Origin: an uncultured Acholeplasmatales bacterium
GTDB lineage: Bacteria; Bacillota_I; Bacilli_A; Acholeplasmatales; Anaeroplasmataceae
DNA length: 64,000 nt
Assembly: GCA_944324705.1 (NCBI GenBank)
Contig: CALUXI010000003.1
Location: 1-64,000 of the forward strand
Direction of reading: 5' to 3'
Shown here: positions 37,747 to 45,351 of the stretch, in pieces
Layout of the letters: each line of letters starts with the position of its first letter
Position numbering within the stretch: the stretch's first letter is position 1
The notes under the pieces: generated by a model
What the model was told of the DNA's origin: nothing
Database searches by the model: none
Seen by the model: only the letters and a program-made list of their open reading frames with translations
Translations under genes and position numbers: made by a program

Positions 37747-40700
37747 AAAATTTTGATAATACACTTTGTATATATTTAATAGTTCTCTTTAACCAAGGTA
37801 CAAAACCAGTTAATAAACGCATTAATGGTGCTGAGGCCAAACATAGAGAAACTAAAATTAAGATAGCTGGAATTGATAGATGTAAAACAGTACCACCAGT
37901 TTGAATACTATAATCAGCTTTATAATCAGTTTTCAAATCATTAATTGTTAAATAACCATCTTCACTTACATTAACTTGGGTAGTAGAATCCCCACCAATA
38001 TTAGTTGCTATATATTCAGTATATCTACCATCGATAATATAATGATTAGCTGCAGTTATTTCAATACTTGGTTTAACAATATTAATATTAGTGTAATAAA
38101 TTTGAGTTCCACTTTCTGTATTTAATGTAATATTATAATTAGCCCCACTAGCTCTAATTAATCTATCACTATAAACTTCTTGTTCATTTTCTGAATCAAT
38201 TAAATCTTTTAAACTAGCAAAATCACCCAAATCAGATAACTTTATATTAATTGGATTAGATAAATTACCTTCAAATTTATAGCAAGCAATTTTAGTTGCA
38301 TTTAATATCAATTTATCATCGCTATCATAAGTTATACTAGGTTCTGCTAAAGTATAACCACAAGGAACACCATCTTTTGTTCCAAAGATTTCTTCATCAT
38401 TGACTAAAACTTTTAAAGTTTCAAGATCTAATTTAACTGACTCAATTTTTTCAAAATTAGGAACAATATCAGTTTGAGTACCATCAATATAAATAAAACC
38501 ATTATGAATAGAAATAGTTGGTAATATTGAATAATCAATAGGTGCATATTCCTTATCAGGACTGCTAGATGAATAAATCTTAACATTACCATCTTCATCA
38601 TATTTTAATTCAATTTGTGTTACATCATTAGTAAATTTATTAATATCTGTGTTATAACCACCAGCGTATAAATAACTATCTTCATCCATACTCAAATTAG
38701 GGGTAGGGATATACCAATATTCACCATTTAATGTTACTGGTTGAGCCCCTTGACCAGAATCAATGATTAAGGCTCCATTATTATTAGCTATAGCTGTAGG
38801 TAGACTTGTCATACCTGGATAAGCCTTAGTATCATAAACTACCCCATCTATAACAAAATTATAATCCTCTGATATAGCAATTGATGGGATACTATCAAGA
38901 CGTTTAATTTCTACACTATCAGAATTATATTCCATAAATTTAAAGATTGGTCTTATCTCAAATAAACTAGGTAAGAAAATAATACATAAGACAAATAAAC
39001 TATAAGAAAGCGTACAAATTAATTTTCTTAACTTATTAAATGGTCGACATACTTTAAATAAAACCATTAAACAAGTATTAGTAGCAACAATAATAATAAT
39101 CGTTGAAGAGGTCAGGAAATCATAATTTAAATATTCAACCAATTTAAAAGTAATCATCGAACATATTAAAATTGTAATAGCGCCCGGCAGTGCTCCCTTT
39201 AAAATATTTGGTAGGAACCGCGAATCAACTTCATTATTATTCGGCTCTAAGACTAAGAAGAATGATGGAATACCTACAACAAAGAAATCAATAATTGATA
39301 ATTGAACAGTACTAATAGGATAAATACCACCACTATTTAAAGCTTGAATAGCTAATAAAAAACTAAATATTGTTTTAGTTAAAAATAAACAAGCAACCCT
39401 AGATACATTATTAATAACTCTTCTACCTTCAGCTACAACTTTAGGCATAGATGAGAAATTAGAATCAATTAAAACTAAGTGACTTGCATTACGGGCTGCT
39501 TCACTACCTGAAGCCATAGCTATTGAACAATCAGCTTCTCTTAAAGCTAAAATATCATTAACACCATCACCTGTCATAGCTACAGTCTTACCAGCTTCTT
39601 TTAAAGCTTTAACTAAAATACGCTTTTGATCAGGTGATACACGACCAAATACTGTATATCTAGTAGCCGCTCTCGCAACATCTTCATCAGACATTCCATC
39701 TAAAGAAATACACTCATTAGCATTGTTAATACCAGCTCTTTCACTAATTTTAGAAACTGTCAACGGATTATCACCAGAGATAACTTTTACTTCTACACCA
39801 CTTTCTTTAAAGTAGTTAATAGTTTCAATAGCATCAGGCCTAATATTATCTTCAATTAAAATTAGAGATACAAGTTTAACCGGACTATCTGGTAAAGTTT
39901 CATTTTCAATAAAGCCATCACGATGAGCTAAGGCTAAAACACGATAACCTTGCTTAGAATAACCATCTATATCTGTTTTAAAATTATTAAATTCACTTCT
40001 TAAAACAAACTCAGGTGCCCCCATAATAAAGGTTCCATAACGTTCAAAACTTACAGCATTAAATTTCCTTTGACTTGAAAAATGAATTAAACCATTAGAT
40101 TTTATTCGCTTATTTGAGCCAAATTTTTCTTCTAAAGCTCTTTGAGTTAAATTATTTTCTTTTAATGTATTTAACATACCATTGATTACAGCTTTAGTTG
40201 AAATGCCAAAATTATTTTCATAATCTATCGAATCTTTAACGGACATTGTACCATCTGTAATAGTACCTGTCTTATCAAGGCACAAAACATTAACTCTAGC
40301 AAGCATTTCAATACAATATAATTCTTGAACCATGACTTTATTTTGGGCAAGTCTAATTACCCCAACTGCCAAAGCTACACTCGATAACAACATTAATCCA
40401 GATGGTATCATTCCAACCATCGCTCCAGCTGTCTTTCTAATAGCTGTTACATAGTCAACCCCATTAACCATATATTGCATATAAAATAATGTTAAACCAA
40501 TTGGAATAATGATGATTGCCATTATAATGATAATATAATTTAAAGAACGCAATAAATCAGATTTCGGTTTCTTATATAATTTGGCTTCCCCAGTTAATCG
40601 AGAAATATAATTATCCTTACCAACTTTATTAACTCGAGCTCTACAATTGCCACTAACTACAAATGAACCAGAATATAAAGTATCCCCTGCTTTTTTTAAG

Positions 40701-41548
40701 ATAGCATCACTTTCACCAGTTAATAGACTTTCATTAACTTCAACACTGCCATCAATTAAAATAGAGTCAGATGGAATTTGCTTACCGGCTTCAAGAACTA
40801 AAATATCATCTAACACTACCTCAGATACTGCAATCTCACTTTTTTTCTTATCTCTTATTACAAAAGCCGTCGGTGCTTGCATCAAAGATAACTTATCAAT
40901 AATATTTTTAGCTTTTATTTCTTGAATGATACCAATAATAATATTTGCTGTAACAATAACCACAAAGAATAAATCTGTAAATGCTCTAACAGATATAATA
41001 AATCCAGCAATTGTAAATGTTAAAATATTAAAGAAAGTTAAAACGTTAGATAAAATAATTTTCTTAATTGATTTAGTAGAACCAGTTTTAGTGGTATTTA
41101 CTAAACCAGCACTTTCACGTTTGTCAACTAACTCTGAAGTTAAACCTTCATCAGGATTAACCTCATAACGAGTAATTACTTTTTCATCTTTTTTCTCTTT
41201 TTTAGCTATTTTTTTCTTTTTCTTTTCTGTTATTTCTTTTTTCTTGTTTAAAAACTTTTCAATTTTAGAAGATAATTCAATTGAAAAATGATTTTCAGAG
41301 TCTTCTTTAGATTCTTCCTTCTTAGGAGTTTCTTTAACTTCTTCTTTTTTCAAAGGTTCTTTAATCTCTACTTTTGGTTCTTCTTTTTTAACCTCTTCTT
41401 TTACCGCATCTTTATTATCTTCAGAAACTGTAAAAAGATTTACAGTTTCTTCTTTTTTTTCACTATTTTCTATAACTTTAGAAGTCGCCGACTTTTTTCT
41501 TTTTCTAACTGGTTCTTTACTAACCTCTACTTTATCGTCTTGACTCAT
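37745..41548 (-). CDS. P-type cation ATPase with N-terminal charged arm and extracellular M9-M10 insertion
   Basis: A P-type ATPase of 1,267 residues against about 780-900 for relatives. The core has LLTGES (about 278), the phosphorylation site DKTGTITDG (about 424), KVISGDNPLT and GDGVND (about 662). The M4 motif is IPSGL rather than IPEGL, as in CtpE-like calcium or cation pumps. Two additions stand out. Residues about 1-150 are Lys/Glu-rich and lack membrane segments. Residues about 870-1215 form a soluble region between the ninth and tenth helices, which should face outside; it repeats patterns like IDG-x-Y and PSI-x-I. It overlaps mrnC by 17 bases. Ion and ectodomain ligand are unknown. 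Confidence 0.85.
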   Translation of the reverse strand: MSQDDKVEVSKEPVRKRKKSATSKVIENSEKKEETVNLFTVSEDNKDAVKEEVKKEEPKVEIKEPLKKEEVKETPKKEESKEDSENHFSIELSSKIEKFLNKKKEITEKKKKKIAKKEKKDEKVITRYEVNPDEGLTSELVDKRESAGLVNTTKTGSTKSIKKIILSNVLTFFNILTFTIAGFIISVRAFTDLFFVVIVTANIIIGIIQEIKAKNIIDKLSLMQAPTAFVIRDKKKSEIAVSEVVLDDILVLEAGKQIPSDSILIDGSVEVNESLLTGESDAILKKAGDTLYSGSFVVSGNCRARVNKVGKDNYISRLTGEAKLYKKPKSDLLRSLNYIIIIMAIIIIPIGLTLFYMQYMVNGVDYVTAIRKTAGAMVGMIPSGLMLLSSVALAVGVIRLAQNKVMVQELYCIEMLARVNVLCLDKTGTITDGTMSVKDSIDYENNFGISTKAVINGMLNTLKENNLTQRALEEKFGSNKRIKSNGLIHFSSQRKFNAVSFERYGTFIMGAPEFVLRSEFNNFKTDIDGYSKQGYRVLALAHRDGFIENETLPDSPVKLVSLILIEDNIRPDAIETINYFKESGVEVKVISGDNPLTVSKISERAGINNANECISLDGMSDEDVARAATRYTVFGRVSPDQKRILVKALKEAGKTVAMTGDGVNDILALREADCSIAMASGSEAARNASHLVLIDSNFSSMPKVVAEGRRVINNVSRVACLFLTKTIFSFLLAIQALNSGGIYPISTVQLSIIDFFVVGIPSFFLVLEPNNNEVDSRFLPNILKGALPGAITILICSMITFKLVEYLNYDFLTSSTIIIIVATNTCLMVLFKVCRPFNKLRKLICTLSYSLFVLCIIFLPSLFEIRPIFKFMEYNSDSVEIKRLDSIPSIAISEDYNFVIDGVVYDTKAYPGMTSLPTAIANNNGALIIDSGQGAQPVTLNGEYWYIPTPNLSMDEDSYLYAGGYNTDINKFTNDVTQIELKYDEDGNVKIYSSSSPDKEYAPIDYSILPTISIHNGFIYIDGTQTDIVPNFEKIESVKLDLETLKVLVNDEEIFGTKDGVPCGYTLAEPSITYDSDDKLILNATKIACYKFEGNLSNPINIKLSDLGDFASLKDLIDSENEQEVYSDRLIRASGANYNITLNTESGTQIYYTNINIVKPSIEITAANHYIIDGRYTEYIATNIGGDSTTQVNVSEDGYLTINDLKTDYKADYSIQTGGTVLHLSIPAILILVSLCLASAPLMRLLTGFVPWLKRTIKYIQSVLSKF

Positions 41549-41918
41549 CTTCTAACTCCTTTACTATCTTGATCAATTCAGCTAAACGACCAGTTTGTTT
41601 ATCTAAATATAAATAACCAATCAAAGCCTCAAAACCTGTACCTTTATGATAGGTAGCTAAATCCTTATGAACAGTATGTATTTTAGCGTTTCTTCCTTTT
41701 AAATAATACTTAATTTCCTCTTCTGTTAATAAGTTGTTTCCTAATAGGTAATCTATATAATACGCTTGAGCAACACTATTAACTTTACTTGTAACAAATT
41801 TATGTAATTCTTTAGCTTTAACTATTCCTTTGTTTAGAGCTTCTTCCCGAATATATAATTCAAAAACAGCATCACCAATATAGGCTAAAGTTAAACCATT
41901 ATATAAATTTACTTGCAT
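41532..41918 (-). CDS. mrnC: Mini-ribonuclease III
   Basis: A 128-residue RNase III-like catalytic domain without the RNA-binding domain; Mini-III trims 23S rRNA precursor ends in Bacillus. The signature LAYIGDAVFELYIREEAL carries the acidic catalytic residues, and KGTGFEALIGYLYL the second acidic motif. It starts one base into the end of cysS (TAATG) and overlaps the ATPase start, so the three are probably one transcript. The cysS-mrnC pair is standard. Confidence 0.93.
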   Translation of the reverse strand: MQVNLYNGLTLAYIGDAVFELYIREEALNKGIVKAKELHKFVTSKVNSVAQAYYIDYLLGNNLLTEEEIKYYLKGRNAKIHTVHKDLATYHKGTGFEALIGYLYLDKQTGRLAELIKIVKELEDESRR

Positions 41919-43246
41919 TAGAAAATACCTAATTCAATTAACTTTTTACGATAATTATCAGCACTATTAAAATCTTTATTATTTCTAGCAGTTTGCCATG
42001 ATAGATAAATAGATTTAGCTTCATCAGTTAATGGATTTAAATAATAGTTAATACCAAAAATATCTGACATAATTTTAAAGGTATTAAACAAAACACTCAA
42101 TAAATCCGTTTTATTTTGTCTATAAGCTAAATTTATTTGTTTAATTGAATCTTCGAATAAACTTAAAACATTTTGAACATTAAAATCATCATCCATATAC
42201 ATTTTAAATTTATTTATTATCTCTTCATCATAAACATCTACTAGTAAATCATTACTAGCCAAAAAATAATATACTTGTTTATAAGCTCGTTGCCATTTAT
42301 CATAAACATTAGCAAATTGATTAAATAAATCATCTTGATAATTAATATTAGATCTATAAGGACTAAAAGCCAAAATAAGTCTTAAAACCATTATTTCTCT
42401 TTCTGTTTTAAAATCTTTTACAAAAATATAATTACCTAAAGACTTACTCATTTTGACACCCTTTAGATCAACACGGCCAACATGTAAAAAATAATTAGCT
42501 AAATGTGTATTATACATTGCTTCACATTGAGCGATTTCATTTTCGTGATGAGGAAATTTTAAATCCATACCACCACCATGAATATCAATTAAATTGCCAA
42601 ATAATTTATGGTTCATAACGACACATTCTGTATGCCAACCAGGTCGCCCCTCACCAAAAGGGCTAGGCCATTTAATACCTTCATCTGTCTTTTTCCATAA
42701 TGTAAAATCAAGAGGACTTTCTTTAGCTTTATCTACCTCAATACGCGCACCTTCAACCAAAGCTTCTTTAGCTTGATTAGATAAGACTCCATAATCATTT
42801 ATCTTGTTAATTCTAAAATAAACATTACCATCTATTTGGTAAGCAAAGCCCTTATCTATTAAATCACTAATAAAACTAATCATATCTTCAATATAAGATG
42901 TAGCATGTGGTATATAATCAGGCATTAAAGAATTTAATCTTTTAACATCTATGAAATATGCTTCTTCATAAAAAGTAGCTATCTCTTTTTCTGTTTTATT
43001 AGACTCTTTAGCCTTCTTTATTATTTTATCATCAATATCAGTAATATTAGAAGCAAATTTCACATCATATCCACAAAATGATAAATATCGTCTAACTATA
43101 TCATAAAATACAACTGGTCTAGCATTACCTATATGAATATAGTTATAGACAGTCGGCCCACAAACATAGATACTTACTTCCTTATCTTTGTTAGGTTTAA
43201 ATTCTTCAACTTTATTACTTATTGAGTTATAAAAATGTAAACTCAT
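41918..43246 (-). CDS. cysS: Cysteinyl-tRNA synthetase
   Basis: The class I synthetase charging tRNA-Cys, 442 residues, slightly shorter than Bacillus (466). CGPTVYNYIHIGNARP holds the zinc Cys and HIGN motif, VKMSKSLGN the KMSKS loop, and WHTECVVMNHKLFG plus PHHENE the other zinc ligands. The start at 43246 follows AAGGAAGG. Only 20 bases separate that ribosome site from the terminator of the gene before it, so its promoter is unclear. cysE and gltX, often upstream in Bacilli, are not here. Confidence 0.96.
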   Translation of the reverse strand: MSLHFYNSISNKVEEFKPNKDKEVSIYVCGPTVYNYIHIGNARPVVFYDIVRRYLSFCGYDVKFASNITDIDDKIIKKAKESNKTEKEIATFYEEAYFIDVKRLNSLMPDYIPHATSYIEDMISFISDLIDKGFAYQIDGNVYFRINKINDYGVLSNQAKEALVEGARIEVDKAKESPLDFTLWKKTDEGIKWPSPFGEGRPGWHTECVVMNHKLFGNLIDIHGGGMDLKFPHHENEIAQCEAMYNTHLANYFLHVGRVDLKGVKMSKSLGNYIFVKDFKTEREIMVLRLILAFSPYRSNINYQDDLFNQFANVYDKWQRAYKQVYYFLASNDLLVDVYDEEIINKFKMYMDDDFNVQNVLSLFEDSIKQINLAYRQNKTDLLSVLFNTFKIMSDIFGINYYLNPLTDEAKSIYLSWQTARNNKDFNSADNYRKKLIELGIF

Positions 43247-43259
43247 TTTATCCTTCCTT

Positions 43260-43287
43260 TATGATAAAAAGGAGTTAAACTCCTTTT
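43260..43287 (-). terminator. Terminator of the GLUG lipoprotein gene
   Basis: A 9-bp perfect stem (AAAAGGAGT/ACTCCTTTT, 43267-43287) with a 3-base loop and TTTTTATC on the minus strand. Confidence 0.8.
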
Positions 43288-43295
43288 CTTTAATC

Positions 43296-44999
43296 TTATT
43301 CTAAATAACTAGCAATTAATGCAGATTGACCATCATAATAAGTATTATATTTTTCTTTAAATGCATCATCAACCGTAACATAATAAGTTGGAACACTTAC
43401 CCTATAACTTTCTTCTCCAGATAAAGTAGGAGTAATTTGATTTATAGAAGTAATTTGATTTTCTTCTAAATATTCTGTTGTTATTTCTTCACTAGATCTA
43501 ACTGCAAATATTTCACCATATGTTACTTTATATTCAACTTTTTTTGCTGGTTCTTCAGTTGTACCATCTTCACTACCATCAGTAGCTTCTTCAGTAGCTT
43601 CTACTAAAGTCGGACCTGAAATTGTTAACCCATTTAATTTTACTACTGAATCTTTAACTTTAATATAATTACCTAATTCAGCAATTAAACCAGCTACATT
43701 TGTTGTATATACAGGAACTGCTTCAACTTCAATTGAACCAAAGAAACCAACTGTTTCGATTTGTCTAGTTACATTATCATAAGTTGAACCAGCAAAACCA
43801 CCAACATTTAAATTATAAACTTCAAGGCCTTTATCGATTGTAGCAGATTCTGCCTTTTGTGTAGTCACTTTAATATTAGAGCTTGCTACGCAATTAGAAA
43901 TAGCTGAAGCAGATGTGCCAATAAAACCACCAACATTAATATTTACAGGATCAGTAATGGCTGCTTTAATTTGTTGATTTACATTAATAGTTGTTGTAGC
44001 TTCATTACCACTAATTTTATGAGCTCTTCTTACTGAACTAGCAAAACCAGCTTCACCAATCAAACCACCAACATTAGCTTCATGTCTAGCTTCTACATTA
44101 ATTGTTACATTACTAATCTTAGAATTTGTAACTGCAATACCTTCCTTGCTACCACCAACATAACCAACTAAACCACCAACATTTTGTTTATAAGTTAATG
44201 TATAAGCTGTTGAGTTAGCATTAATTGTACCACCAACAATCTCACAATTATCAATGACACCTGTATTATAACCAACTAAAAGGCCACAATTCATTTCACT
44301 TGTTCTTTCAGTAGTTAAAGTTATATTTTCAATTTTCAAATTCTTAATTTCACCATTATTAACTCCAAATAAACCATTGTATTGATTATTTGAACTTAAT
44401 TCAATATTTTTAATAGTGTGGCCTTGACCATCAAATCCACCTTCAAATTGACGGCTTGTTGTAGTAAACATAGGTTCTACTTCTACATCTGTAAAATCTA
44501 AATCTGCATCTAATTTATAAAAGCCTTCCCTATCATTAGCCATGTCTAAGAATTCTTCTGTATTATTAATTAAAATAGGATTTTCCTCTGTACCTACATC
44601 ATTAGTTTCTACTAATTCATCAAATAAAGTATAACTTCTACTATCAATAGTAACTGTAATTCTAACAGTATATTGTGTTTCTTCATCCAAATCAGTAAAT
44701 ACTAATTCATCAGCCACATAATGATTACCACTAGTAGCTTCGTCATCTAAATTAAATGATTGTGAATCTAGTTGACCATTAACTTCGCTACCATCCATAT
44801 CATAAATATATGCATATGGTGTGTAATCACTAAAAATTTTACCTGTTGCATCATCAAATTCAGCTTGTAAAGTTATTTTATTATTACGTGCAACAACATT
44901 AACACTTGTCTTAATATCACTATTGGCATTACAACTACTTAAAGTTACAATTGCTAAAAGAGTTGTAAAAAATATTGCTACCTTTGTAAAAAGTTTCAT
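43296..44999 (-). CDS. Lipoprotein with GLUG-motif domain
   Basis: A lipoprotein of about 567 residues. The start is ATG 44999, with GGAGGT 4 bases before it. The signal ends in LSSC, a lipobox. Residues about 35-130 look like a fibronectin-type beta-sandwich (TQYTVRITVTID). From about 140 a GLUG region runs: ENPILINNTEEFLDMA, FDGQGHTIKNIELS, YNGLFGVNNGEIKNLKI, NVGGLVGYVGGS, NVGGFIGTSAS, NVGGFAGSTYD. The same motif family appears in the giant protein (about 1430-1850). A Thr/Glu-rich stretch precedes the C-terminal 70 residues. GLUG domains occur in adhesins and IgA-peptidase relatives; adhesion here is inference. Confidence 0.82.
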   Translation of the reverse strand: MKLFTKVAIFFTTLLAIVTLSSCNANSDIKTSVNVVARNNKITLQAEFDDATGKIFSDYTPYAYIYDMDGSEVNGQLDSQSFNLDDEATSGNHYVADELVFTDLDEETQYTVRITVTIDSRSYTLFDELVETNDVGTEENPILINNTEEFLDMANDREGFYKLDADLDFTDVEVEPMFTTTSRQFEGGFDGQGHTIKNIELSSNNQYNGLFGVNNGEIKNLKIENITLTTERTSEMNCGLLVGYNTGVIDNCEIVGGTINANSTAYTLTYKQNVGGLVGYVGGSKEGIAVTNSKISNVTINVEARHEANVGGLIGEAGFASSVRRAHKISGNEATTTINVNQQIKAAITDPVNINVGGFIGTSASAISNCVASSNIKVTTQKAESATIDKGLEVYNLNVGGFAGSTYDNVTRQIETVGFFGSIEVEAVPVYTTNVAGLIAELGNYIKVKDSVVKLNGLTISGPTLVEATEEATDGSEDGTTEEPAKKVEYKVTYGEIFAVRSSEEITTEYLEENQITSINQITPTLSGEESYRVSVPTYYVTVDDAFKEKYNTYYDGQSALIASYLE

Positions 45000-45057
45000 T
45001 TTAACCTCCATCTATATATAAAGCAAAATTTTGCTTGCTTTTTCATTGCTGTGTTTT

Positions 45058-45086
45058 ATTATATACTAAAACTAACCTTTAAACAA
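45058..45086 (-). promoter_or_regulatory. Promoter of the GLUG lipoprotein gene
   Basis: TTGTTT and TATAAT with a 17-base spacer on the minus strand. Its leader contains the perfect palindrome AAGCAAAATTTTGCTT (45021-45036). Bases 45087-45288, between this and the divergent promoter, are almost pure A+T with no gene. Confidence 0.72.
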
Positions 45087-45288
45087 CAATTTTATTAGCT
45101 TTTTTATATAAAATTATATCTAAACAAAAGAATATTATTCATTAATCTAATTTTCATTTTAAACATTATAATTTTAAAATTCATTTTACTAATTTAAAAA
45201 ATATTATTAACCTTTTTTCTTGATATATTTTAAATATTATTCTATATTTTATATATAAATTTGTTATACTTTTTTTAAAGCATCAAAA

Positions 45289-45317
45289 TTGACTTATTAT
45301 ACTTTGTATAATATAAT
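45289..45317 (+). promoter_or_regulatory. Promoter of the BcrAD-like operon
   Basis: TTGACT and a perfect TATAAT separated by 17 bases, 35 bases before the start at 45352. Confidence 0.8.
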
Positions 45318-45351
45318 TAGAAAAGTTTTTAAATAAAATGAGAGGGATAAA

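Noticed and set aside
41288-41572. Plus-strand Phe-rich frame opposite the ATPase N-terminus
   Set aside because: It is the complement of Lys/Glu codons; composition alone keeps it open.
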